From NCBI GenBank assembly GCA_934293375.1, contig CAKQYS010000013.1, forward strand, positions 1 through 54,325: DNA of 54,325 nucleotides, given 5' to 3'. Numbering within the stretch: position 1 is the stretch's first letter; every line of letters begins with the position of its first letter. Position numbers and translations under genes: made by a program. Origin of the DNA: an uncultured Lachnospiraceae bacterium. GTDB lineage: Bacteria > Bacillota > Clostridia > Lachnospirales > Lachnospiraceae. Positions 24,257 through 32,154 of the stretch are shown here, in pieces. The notes below the pieces were generated by a model that was given only the letters and a program-made list of their open reading frames with translations, did not search any database and was not told the origin of the DNA.

Positions 24257-24285
24257 ATTATATACCATCTGCATACAGAAAGCAA
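24257..24285 (-). promoter_or_regulatory. Promoter of the S10-spc ribosomal operon
   Basis: TTGCTT (24280-24285) and a perfect TATAAT (24257-24262) with 17-bp spacing on the minus strand, just downstream of the methyltransferase gene and upstream of the folded leader. No other promoter of similar quality was noticed before rpmJ. Confidence 0.8.
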
Positions 24286-24316
24286 GAACTATTTTATATT
24301 TTTTTCAATAAATATC

Positions 24317-25546
24317 TCACTCTGATTCTGCTTGTTTTTGTACATTTGACATATTGAAATATGCATCGAGATAACCAGCCTGTCTAAGCCGGCGTTCCAA
24401 TGTCGGCTGTAATCCAAAGGTATCCATCAAATTCTTTACCTCACAATATGCCTGTTGTCTCTTCTTTTCCGATACATCTGTCTTGACCGCCCGGATCAGA
24501 ATATTCTTAGGCGAATGTGCAATATCAATAAACTCCAGCAGCTGCGTCCTGTAGCCACAGCATTCCAATAATTCGCCGCGGATCGCATCTGTCATCAGTG
24601 CTGCAGTTCTTTCCTTTATAATGCCATACCGAAGCAGACCATGCAGTGCTTCCGACTCCATTTGCTGATTCAATTCGTGCTGGCAGCATGGTACAGAAAG
24701 AATGATATTAGCATTCCATCCTATCGCATTAAACAGTGCATAATCAGTTGCTGTATCACACGCATGCAATGTCACAACCATATCTACCGGTTCCTCTGTC
24801 TGATAGCCATTGATGTCCCCCAGCTCGAAATGCAGATCGTCATAATGATACTTTGCGGCAGTCTCATTACATTTGTCGATGACAGTCTGTTTCAGATCCA
24901 GACCGGTCATATACACTTTTCTGTGTCTGACCTCTGTTAAGTAATAATAAAGGATAAAGGTCAGATAGGATTTACCACAGCCAAAATCGATGATATGAAG
25001 TTCTTCTTTCTTATAATCTTTCAATACATCGTCAACCATTTCCAAAAACCGGTTGATCTGCTTGTATTTGTCATACATGGCATGCACAACCCTGCCATCC
25101 TTCGTAAAGATGCCTAGATCCACCAATGCCGGCACAACTTTCCCTTCTTCTAATAAGTAGTGTTTCCTCTTATTATGCGCATCCACCTGCACCGGATGCG
25201 CTGCCTTTCTTCTATTAATAAGGAGTTTCTCTTTCTTCGACAGCTTCACATCGTATTCCATCGTCTCACACCATGCATTCATCTGGCGGAATTCCTTCAT
25301 ATAAGTAAGCACCACATTCTGCAGATCCCCCACCGCTATATTGACATGAAATGCCTGCGTCTTCGTAAATTTCTCGATCTGGTATGCCTCACCCTGCTTG
25401 AGCCGGATGCGTTTGATCTGAATTTTTACAATCTGCTGGTTATCTGTAGCCAGCTGTGCCTCATACTTGTGTCTTGGATTGCTGATCACAATCTTAACCG
25501 GCTGTGTTGAAACGATTTCTTCTATAATAAATGCCATTGACTCCAT
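24317..25546 (-). CDS. Class I SAM-dependent methyltransferase, Methyltransf_32 type
   Basis: A 409-residue protein. The C-terminal half has a Rossmann methyltransferase fold: SAM-binding motif I IIDFGCGKSYLTF at about 185-197, an acidic post-I motif (TGLDLK), and VTLHACDTATDYAL near 258-271. The histidine-alanine-cysteine pattern is typical of the Methyltransf_32 family, whose eukaryotic members include GSTCD and METTL25. The N-terminal half (about 1-175) is unassigned and may bind substrate. The ATG at 25546 follows AGGAGG by 8 bp; an upstream extension has no such site. It ends 31 bp before the S10 promoter -35. RNA methylation is plausible but unproven. Confidence 0.75.
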   Translation of the reverse strand: MESMAFIIEEIVSTQPVKIVISNPRHKYEAQLATDNQQIVKIQIKRIRLKQGEAYQIEKFTKTQAFHVNIAVGDLQNVVLTYMKEFRQMNAWCETMEYDVKLSKKEKLLINRRKAAHPVQVDAHNKRKHYLLEEGKVVPALVDLGIFTKDGRVVHAMYDKYKQINRFLEMVDDVLKDYKKEELHIIDFGCGKSYLTFILYYYLTEVRHRKVYMTGLDLKQTVIDKCNETAAKYHYDDLHFELGDINGYQTEEPVDMVVTLHACDTATDYALFNAIGWNANIILSVPCCQHELNQQMESEALHGLLRYGIIKERTAALMTDAIRGELLECCGYRTQLLEFIDIAHSPKNILIRAVKTDVSEKKRQQAYCEVKNLMDTFGLQPTLERRLRQAGYLDAYFNMSNVQKQAESE

Positions 25547-25751
25547 AAAACTGTCCTCCTGAAAATGTGAACCGGATGGAATCATTGTACCACACTTTTC
25601 AAAAAATGAGCATAATTGAATGCAAATATTTTTTGCATATCCCTTTTTGAAGCTGATTATCCCCGATCCATTTTCTTTCCAGCCCATATCCCATACAATA
25701 TATGCATATCGCGATATTTCTATTGTATTACATCATGATGTGGGATTATAA
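25547..25751. other. Gene-free spacer with a small palindrome
   Basis: No coding sequence is supported between the methyltransferase start and the nuclease remnant. TGCAAA-N5-TTTGCA (25621-25637) is an inverted repeat upstream of the methyltransferase gene and may be an operator; TACAAT at about 25589 could serve as a -10 for that gene but has no convincing -35. Confidence 0.4.
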
Positions 25752-25976
25752 TATAAGCCATCCAACATCGTAATCCGGCATGTGGATGCCGTATTGAAGC
25801 TCATGTCTGTTCTGACAGAGGACGATCGGTTTGAGCAGGCTGCACAAAACACCGGAAAGAACCGAAATGAAAGGAGGGACACAACAATGTGTGAAGTATT
25901 GGATAAGATCGTAGCCCGCGGCATTGCCACTGGATGTGAGGAGGTTGCCGAACAGGTGATACAAACGATCTCATAA
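25752..25976 (+). pseudogene. C-terminal remnant of an Rpn/PDDEXK-type nuclease gene
   Basis: After an in-frame TAA at 25749-25751 the frame reads YKPSNIVIRHVDAVLKLMSV, LTEDDRFEQAAQ, then MCEVLDKIVARGIATGCEEV to a TAA at 25976. This is the typical C-terminal part of Lachnospiraceae Rpn-family (recombination-promoting nuclease, transposase_31-like) proteins. The N-terminal nuclease domain is missing, so it is a fragment. Inside it AAAGGAGGG stands 8 bp before ATG at 25887, which could start a 29-residue peptide matching the conserved C-terminal tail. Family recognition is by pattern, not by search. Confidence 0.6.
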
Positions 25977-25996
25977 CCTTTTATTGCATGACACAC

Positions 25997-26043
25997 AAAA
26001 TGGATGACACGCGAATCAAACAACGCTTGTGCCATCCATTTTT
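25997..26043. terminator. Bidirectional terminator-like hairpin
   Basis: AAAATGGATG (25997-26006) pairs with CATCCATTTT (26033-26042), with an inner ACAC/GTG continuation. Plus-strand transcripts meet TTTTT, minus-strand transcripts TTTTG. It separates the nuclease remnant from the lipoprotein gene that ends at 26049 and can serve both. Confidence 0.75.
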
Positions 26044-26048
26044 ACCTT

Positions 26049-27017
26049 TCATTCCCGAACACGCATGTAATGTAGCTTATCATATTCAGTATTCTCACCT
26101 GCATGTACCTGAGAAGTAAAATAAACTGCTCCATCGGATGCATGAACATTATCATACGATATGGTTTTCACTGCATCTTCCTTTCCGGAATTCTCTGTGA
26201 TCCGTTTGATATCCATGGTATCTAACTGTACCATATACACATTATCATAGGAATCTCCATCCGCCGTATACGACTGTATGTCGTCACTTGTCAGAAAAAC
26301 CATGCAATCGCCGATCACCTTCGGCGTATATACACTTCCGTATTCCTTTTTATGGATTACTTTGCATACCTTGTTCTTCTTCTGATACACACAGATCTGG
26401 GCATCCTCTGAAACAACCGCATCGTCCTGCCACTGTTCCCACACAATATACTGATCATTTGCTGCCACCAGATTTGTGTTTGCCAATAGTTCACTGTCCC
26501 CGATCTCCTGCTTCCAGCTGTCATCAGCTGCAACTGTCTCATCCGATACAGTCGTCTCCGTAACAGCACCATCCACGACATCGAATCGATGCATTACACC
26601 GTCTTCGCCCAATGCAGTCCAATACACATGCTGATCATATCCAGCTTGTACATCATCATATCCCTGTGCAAATGTTTCCTCTGCACACTGCTCCAGCTTT
26701 TGATCCGAAAATGCCTGTTTATATACTGCATACTGTTCACAGTAATCCCGATACATGAAATCGTATACCACAATGTAATATGCACAACCATCCTGGACAA
26801 TGTAATCCGCAATATGACCCTTGGTCTTCGTAACCAGCTCCTGCTCCGGCGTCTGCTTTTGGAAATCCGGATCATTTACATACGCAATCTCTACCTCCGG
26901 CAATCCTGTCAGATCCATCGTATTCACCCGCAGATTCTTCTCTGTTGTGCTGCCGGCACAGCCTGTCAGTGCCAACAACAGCATTGCAATCACTGTAAAT
27001 AAAATCCTCTTTCGCAT
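26049..27017 (-). CDS. Lipoprotein of unknown function
   Basis: A 322-residue protein with a lipoprotein signal peptide: basic MRKR, hydrophobic core, lipobox LTGC with the lipidated Cys20. The mature part is rich in acidic and aromatic residues and has repeated strand-like units (HIADYIVQDGCAYYIVVYDF, YIVWEQWQDDAVVSEDAQIC, CMVFLTSDDIQSYTADGD, then HASDGAVYFTSQVHAGE), suggesting a beta-propeller built from DUF5050-like repeats. No catalytic motif was recognised. It is last of three exported-protein genes on this strand and lies 98 bp after the 749-residue lipoprotein gene. It would be anchored on the outer face of the membrane. Confidence 0.7.
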   Translation of the reverse strand: MRKRILFTVIAMLLLALTGCAGSTTEKNLRVNTMDLTGLPEVEIAYVNDPDFQKQTPEQELVTKTKGHIADYIVQDGCAYYIVVYDFMYRDYCEQYAVYKQAFSDQKLEQCAEETFAQGYDDVQAGYDQHVYWTALGEDGVMHRFDVVDGAVTETTVSDETVAADDSWKQEIGDSELLANTNLVAANDQYIVWEQWQDDAVVSEDAQICVYQKKNKVCKVIHKKEYGSVYTPKVIGDCMVFLTSDDIQSYTADGDSYDNVYMVQLDTMDIKRITENSGKEDAVKTISYDNVHASDGAVYFTSQVHAGENTEYDKLHYMRVRE

Positions 27018-27115
27018 AATACCTCTCCTTAATATTCATGATGTTTTGTCAACGAACTATTTCACTGGGCTTTCCGTCAGGCACATCAGCTCATCCCTTA
27101 TCTCCTGTTTATATC

Positions 27116-29365
27116 TCACTCATTCACATATATCATGACTCTTTTTTGTATTGCATCCGTAACAACCTCTATGCTCTTATCTCCTGCAAAATATGCCTGT
27201 GCTTCCTCTAACACAATTTCGGTAATACTATTATCCGGTTCAATTGATTTCACTGCATGTTCCACCATATTTCTGTATTGTGCAGCTTGTTTCTCCGTAA
27301 GTGGCGTTATATCATAATAGATTCCGTCTATGTCCATTTTCCCCCGCCTTACAGAAATCTGCCTTCCCATCTCATTTGTATAATCTTCCTCTGCCGTTTG
27401 CGCTTCCATCCATAAATCGAAGCAATCCTTTCTTGTTGGCAAATATGACATACTCATGACCGTTCCCTGATATTCCTTTGTCATAAAATACCTTAAGAAC
27501 TCCCACGCTTCCTTCTTATGATCGGACTTTGAGGAAATACCCAATTTCAGATGAAAGCGAATATAATTTCCTTTTTTATCCCTGCACGGGTACCCAATAA
27601 AATTAACATCATCTGAAAACATTGCCAATGTCTCCTTAAATAGGTCTATATCCGAAGATGCATCACGAAACAATACCTTGCCTTCCTGCAATAACTCCGT
27701 CTCACTGACAGTCGAAGGGTATGCATCATCATCTCCTCCCCACATATTACATATTTTTAGCAGGGTTTTAAAATCATCACTATTAAAATCACATGTACCA
27801 GTTTCTTTATTCACAAAATCGGAGAGATTACACCACAGCATCATGCGAAGCAGAAGTGTTTTATCTGCAACAAAAAAGAATTTCGCATCGGCATGCTTAT
27901 GCTGCAATACAGATTCCAATTCTGCATAATCCCATCCGGAACCGGTCCCAACATCTTCCACTTTCGCAGCAATGGTCGCAATATCGAATCCATCCGAAAC
28001 ATAATAAATACCGTCTTGCACGCGCATTGCCTGTACTACAGACGGAAGAAGCTCCTCCATGTTAAGCATCTCATCTTCTTCATAATATGCTGTAAGATTC
28101 TCCAAAAAGCCATTTTTCACATATTCTGTCACCGAGATATCCTGCAAATCATATATATCCGGAATATTCCCGATTGTAATTTCAGTAGCCATTTTGTCAA
28201 CAGATCCTGCATAATCATTTATTACAATCTCAATATCAGAATGTGTTTTATTAAATTGATACACTGCATCCGTGAGTTCCGTGTCCTTTTCAAAGGTAGC
28301 CAAAACCAGCGTATCCTTTTGTGCTGTCCCATCCATTGCTTTCTTTTGATAGACTGCCAACGATTCATTTGCTTCTCCGGTATTCATCGCTCCAAAAAAA
28401 CAACCATTCTGCAAGGGAATCACATCACTCGTACTTTCCGAAAGCACATAATCAAACACTTTCTTTGCCATATCCATGTCCACATCATAACCGAATATAC
28501 TATATCCATCACTATAATACAGGGTATATCCACCTATACCGCCTGAAACAATCGTATCCTCTGTTCTAATCGAAGTACTATGATATTCTCCAAATGCTTT
28601 TTTCTTTGAATTGTAAATACTGATTTGACATGTAACCTCATCCGCCTTAACATTATGCAGTACGCACACAATTTCTTCTGCCTGTGATAAAACCACATCA
28701 TAAATATTTCCCTTCTTTACCGGGATTGTATCTTTCAGTGCAAGTTTTTCATCCAACAAGTAGATTGCATTTTCACTATGTAATATCACTGTCCCATCTG
28801 ATTGCACGCAAAACCCGGGTCTAATATCCTTATCCGAAAAATCAAATGCACCATCAGAACCAGATCTTGCTATTTCTACACCGTCCCTGCTACATTTCAC
28901 AATAACCATATGTGCAGAGGCATCCTCATACATATAATAAATATTCTCTGCCGCATCGTAATCAAATACACTTACAATATCCATAACATCAGGTAAATCC
29001 TGTGGGATTCCCAATTCTACCATATTACTTCCATCCAGATGATAACGATAAATACCACTGACCCTTTCCTCTTTCGTCCCTTTAGACTGCTGCAAACCTT
29101 CTTCATCTATAGAATCCGCTATATTACTTTCCGATTCCGGTGCACTTTTACGAGACACCGAAACGGCAGACACATAAATATAGTTTCCTTTTGATCGATA
29201 CCAATATAAGGTAGCCTGAGGAATCTCTAACTCCTTGACGGGCTCATATGTTACATCTGCACGCAACACTGTCGTCTGATCATCTGCATTGCTTTCCGTC
29301 TTCTTGCATCCGGCAAACAATACCAGAATGCATATTGTCAGTACCATGTATATATATTTCTTCAT
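27116..29365 (-). CDS. Lipoprotein with propeller-like N-terminus and solute-binding domain
   Basis: A 749-residue lipoprotein: MKKYIYMVLTICILVLFAGC gives the lipidated Cys20. Residues about 35-345 form strand repeats of the propeller kind (IYRYHLDGSNM, NIYYMYEDASAHMVIVKCS, AIYLLDEKL). From about 352 an extracellular solute-binding protein fold of the sugar-ABC type begins: TLVLATFEKDTELTDAVYQF, then IGNIPDIYDLQD, GIYYVSDGF and KKEAWEFLRYFMTKEYQG. No permease or ATPase for sugars is nearby, so it may be a sensor or may serve a distant transporter. It lies 36 bp downstream of the membrane-anchored protein. Base composition is visibly AT-richer than the flanking genes. The propeller is inferred from pattern. 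Confidence 0.7.
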   Translation of the reverse strand: MKKYIYMVLTICILVLFAGCKKTESNADDQTTVLRADVTYEPVKELEIPQATLYWYRSKGNYIYVSAVSVSRKSAPESESNIADSIDEEGLQQSKGTKEERVSGIYRYHLDGSNMVELGIPQDLPDVMDIVSVFDYDAAENIYYMYEDASAHMVIVKCSRDGVEIARSGSDGAFDFSDKDIRPGFCVQSDGTVILHSENAIYLLDEKLALKDTIPVKKGNIYDVVLSQAEEIVCVLHNVKADEVTCQISIYNSKKKAFGEYHSTSIRTEDTIVSGGIGGYTLYYSDGYSIFGYDVDMDMAKKVFDYVLSESTSDVIPLQNGCFFGAMNTGEANESLAVYQKKAMDGTAQKDTLVLATFEKDTELTDAVYQFNKTHSDIEIVINDYAGSVDKMATEITIGNIPDIYDLQDISVTEYVKNGFLENLTAYYEEDEMLNMEELLPSVVQAMRVQDGIYYVSDGFDIATIAAKVEDVGTGSGWDYAELESVLQHKHADAKFFFVADKTLLLRMMLWCNLSDFVNKETGTCDFNSDDFKTLLKICNMWGGDDDAYPSTVSETELLQEGKVLFRDASSDIDLFKETLAMFSDDVNFIGYPCRDKKGNYIRFHLKLGISSKSDHKKEAWEFLRYFMTKEYQGTVMSMSYLPTRKDCFDLWMEAQTAEEDYTNEMGRQISVRRGKMDIDGIYYDITPLTEKQAAQYRNMVEHAVKSIEPDNSITEIVLEEAQAYFAGDKSIEVVTDAIQKRVMIYVNE

Positions 29366-29401
29366 ATTTTCACCTTTATTCCGCTACTATCGACAATTCT
29401 G

Positions 29402-30118
29402 TTATTCAACACCGTATTTCTTAAATATCTCATGCTTAATTTCAAGATATCCTTGAAGCGTTGCATCCGATATCACAAAAAACTCCTGTTTCTCATAGTC
29501 ATTATAATTTACATAGTACTTCCCATCCAACTGATCCCCACTCACGACCGGTTTTGTATCATCTTCAGCAATCCGCAATAGTCCAAACTTAATTGGCGAC
29601 AATTCATATATCGGGACATCATCATCCAAAATATCTGACACCTGAGACTTCGCACAAAAAACAAGATATCTTTCCCCTGGCAACATCACATTGACGCATG
29701 TCTGCGTATCAATACATACAGTATTCGCCTTTCCCTTCACCACGATTCCGCCACTCTTAGATATATATATCTTTTGACCCTCTAAGGCTGTCTCACCTTC
29801 CAGCACATTATTTACAACCGCATCCTGTATATTCATATTACCTTTTTGCATGTATGTATCCTGTGCTGTAATCTCAAGCACACAATCATTTGAGAAATGT
29901 GATGATTCTAGTTGTTCAAATACATTCTCTTTTATTTCCGGCAGTCTTTCAGGATCTGTATCATCTAATCGCACTTGCAAATTATCTGCATATTTGCTAA
30001 ATTCAGCATATGTCTGTATTTTATCTATTTTATAGGAATCCTTACGCAAATATACCGCTGCCAAAATAGATACAGAGAATAGAATAATGCCAATTACGAC
30101 AACAATCATTTTTTTCAT
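29402..30118 (-). CDS. Membrane-anchored extracytoplasmic protein, unknown
   Basis: A 238-residue protein with one N-terminal hydrophobic segment (MIVVVIGIILFSVSILAAVYL) after two or three lysines and no lipobox, so it is probably anchored by this segment with the rest outside. The body has no recognised motif; strands near VLEGETALEGQKIYISKSGG and MLPGERYLVFCAKSQ suggest a small beta domain. The ATG at 30118 lies 5 bp after AAGGGG and is preferred to an ATG six codons earlier. It heads the run of three exported-protein genes, which probably form an operon. The region is AT-rich. Confidence 0.6.
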   Translation of the reverse strand: MKKMIVVVIGIILFSVSILAAVYLRKDSYKIDKIQTYAEFSKYADNLQVRLDDTDPERLPEIKENVFEQLESSHFSNDCVLEITAQDTYMQKGNMNIQDAVVNNVLEGETALEGQKIYISKSGGIVVKGKANTVCIDTQTCVNVMLPGERYLVFCAKSQVSDILDDDVPIYELSPIKFGLLRIAEDDTKPVVSGDQLDGKYYVNYNDYEKQEFFVISDATLQGYLEIKHEIFKKYGVE

Positions 30119-30190
30119 TTCCACCCCTTCTTTCATATCTACAGATTACTCGCCTCATATCATTTACCTTTATTATTACATATATCTTAT

Positions 30191-30226
30191 TGTTGTGCAA
30201 CAAATATATTTATATTTATATATAAT
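30191..30226. promoter_or_regulatory. Divergent promoter region with shared palindrome
   Basis: Between the leftward exported-protein genes and the rightward methyltransferase lies TGTTG-TG-CAACA (30191-30202). Its right arm contains TTGCAC on the minus strand, 16-17 bp from TAATAAT, a possible leftward promoter. On the plus strand TATAAT (30221-30226) is a -10 with a poor -35. One site could regulate both directions. Confidence 0.35.
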
Positions 30227-30341
30227 GGCACAAATGGCAACTCAAGTGGCGCTTTTTTATACATTTTTTGATATAGGATTGTTGAAATACATGAATCGTG
30301 ATACACTATGTATTATTATTCTGACACGAAAGGAACATATC

Positions 30342-31232
30342 ATGTGGATTGCAAATCATTGGAAAGATTATCAGGTGATAGACTGCTCACAAGGTGAGAA
30401 ATTAGAATATTGGGGTGATTACAAGCTGATCCGTCCGGATCCGCAGGTCATCTGGAATACACATAAGGGGCCTGACTGGAAGAAGCCGAACGGCCACTAT
30501 CATAGAAGCCAGAAGGGTGGCGGTGAATGGGAATTCTTTCATCTGCCGGAGCAATGGACGATCTCCTATGAGCTGCCATATCACGCCTATGCGAAGGAGC
30601 CGAAGCTGACATTTCATCTGAAACCCTTCAGCTTCAAGCACACCGGACTGTTTCCGGAGCAGGCAGTCAACTGGGACTGGTTCTCTGAGAAGATCCGGAA
30701 TGCCGGACGCCCGGTGAAGGTTTTGAACTTATTTGCCTATACAGGCGGTGCCACGCTGGCTGCCGCTGCAGCCGGTGCTGCGGTGACCCATGTGGATGCC
30801 TCAAAGGGCATGGTGAGCTGGGCAAAGGAAAATGCACAGGCATCCGGTCTGTCCGAGGCGCCGATCCGCTGGCTGGTCGATGACTGTGTCAAGTTTGTAG
30901 AGCGGGAGATCCGCCGTGGCAACTACTACGACGGCATCATCATGGATCCGCCATCCTATGGCCGAGGACCAAAGGGAGAGATCTGGAAGATTGAGGAACG
31001 CGTATATGACCTGATCCAGCTCTGTACCCAGATTCTGTCAGACACGCCGTTGTTTTTCCTGGTAAATTCTTACACCACAGGGCTGCAGCCGGCTGTCCTC
31101 ACCTATATGATCTCCACCGCCATGATCGGGCAGTTTGGCGGTCATGTCGAAGCCGAGGAGATTGGACTGCCTGTCAGAAATACAGGACTGGTGCTTCCAT
31201 GCGGTGCATCCGGACGCTGGTTCCGAGATTGA
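30342..31232 (+). CDS. RlmI-like class I SAM methyltransferase
   Basis: A 296-residue protein of the COG1092 / Methyltrans_SAM type. SAM motif I is VLNLFAYTGGATLAAAAAGA (127-146), followed by the acidic THVDAS (149-154), the DD at 180-181, and the catalytic-type MDPPSYGRGP (201-210). The N-terminus is a short beta region instead of the PUA domain found in RlmI, and the family's usual cysteine-containing motif is not obvious, so rRNA cytosine methylation cannot be assumed. The ATG at 30342 follows AAGGAA; the frame upstream is AT-rich leader. It is probably cotranscribed with the EamA permease 38 bp downstream. This pair is GC-richer than the genes to its left. Confidence 0.8.
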   Translation: MWIANHWKDYQVIDCSQGEKLEYWGDYKLIRPDPQVIWNTHKGPDWKKPNGHYHRSQKGGGEWEFFHLPEQWTISYELPYHAYAKEPKLTFHLKPFSFKHTGLFPEQAVNWDWFSEKIRNAGRPVKVLNLFAYTGGATLAAAAAGAAVTHVDASKGMVSWAKENAQASGLSEAPIRWLVDDCVKFVEREIRRGNYYDGIIMDPPSYGRGPKGEIWKIEERVYDLIQLCTQILSDTPLFFLVNSYTTGLQPAVLTYMISTAMIGQFGGHVEAEEIGLPVRNTGLVLPCGASGRWFRD

Positions 31233-31270
31233 GATACGGGATTTGAAAACACACCGAGGAGGACTTGAAG

Positions 31271-32146
31271 ATGAACAACAATAAATATAAAGGCGTCATG
31301 TACATCCTGTCTGCAGCATTCTGCTTTGCATTGATGAATCTGTTTGTGCGGCTGGCAGGCGATGTCCCTTCGATTGAAAAGAGCTTCTTCCGGAATCTGG
31401 TTGCTCTATTATTCTCTGCAGTCATCCTCTACCGGTCACACATTCCGATGTCTGCCGGGAAGGGAAATCTGCTGCCTTTGTTTATGCGGGCTGCATTTGG
31501 CACACTGGGGATCTTCTGCAATTTCTATGCAGTCGACCACCTTGCGATCTCAGATGCATCCATGCTGAATAAGCTGTCACCGTTCTTTGCGGTCATCTTT
31601 TCTTATATCATCTTAAAAGAACGGATAAAACCATATCAGGCAGGTTGTCTTCTGCTGGCATTTGCAGGAACGGTACTGATCGTCCGTCCCGGCGGCAATT
31701 CCATCCAGATGATACCTGCCCTGATCGGTGCATTAGGCGGGCTGGGTGCCGGCACCGCCTACACAATGGTCCGGGTGCTTGGCAAACGCAATGTTCCCGG
31801 AGCCTATATTGTATTCTTCTTCTCCACATTTTCCTGTCTGGCAGCCCTGCCATCTTTCTATATTGACTATCAGCCAATCAATACACATCAGCTGTTGATG
31901 CTTTTGTGTGCCGGACTGGCAGCTACCGGTGGACAGTTCTCCATCACTGCGGCGTACACCCATGCCCCGGCGAAGGAGATTTCCATTTATGACTATTCCC
32001 AGATCCTTTTTGCTGCAATACTCGGCTATGTCTTTCTGGATCAGATTCCGGATCGTGCGAGTGTCCTCGGCTATATGATCATATTTGCAGCTTCCCTGAT
32101 CATGTTTCTGCGCAACAATCAGGAACCTGCTAAAGATCAGGACTGA
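31271..32146 (+). CDS. DMT-superfamily permease, EamA family
   Basis: A 291-residue membrane protein with about ten hydrophobic segments arranged as two EamA halves. Half 1 has LSAAFCFALMNLFVRLAG and FFRNLVALLFSAVIL, then LAISDASMLNKLSPFFAVIFSYIILKE, the classic end of an EamA repeat. Half 2 repeats it, ending IYDYSQILFAAILGYVFLDQIPD. Members export metabolites such as amino acids, amines or nucleosides; the substrate here is unknown. The ATG at 31271 follows GGAGG by 8 bp and is preferred to a TTG at 31265. The stop lies 8 bp from the convergent permease stop at 32155. Confidence 0.9.
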   Translation: MNNNKYKGVMYILSAAFCFALMNLFVRLAGDVPSIEKSFFRNLVALLFSAVILYRSHIPMSAGKGNLLPLFMRAAFGTLGIFCNFYAVDHLAISDASMLNKLSPFFAVIFSYIILKERIKPYQAGCLLLAFAGTVLIVRPGGNSIQMIPALIGALGGLGAGTAYTMVRVLGKRNVPGAYIVFFFSTFSCLAALPSFYIDYQPINTHQLLMLLCAGLAATGGQFSITAAYTHAPAKEISIYDYSQILFAAILGYVFLDQIPDRASVLGYMIIFAASLIMFLRNNQEPAKDQD

Positions 32147-32154
32147 TATCAGAC

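Noticed and set aside
27893..28546. Open frame of about 217 codons on the plus strand
   Set aside because: It lies wholly antisense to the 749-residue lipoprotein gene, is rich in Ile, His and Cys, and has no family-like pattern or ribosome binding site.
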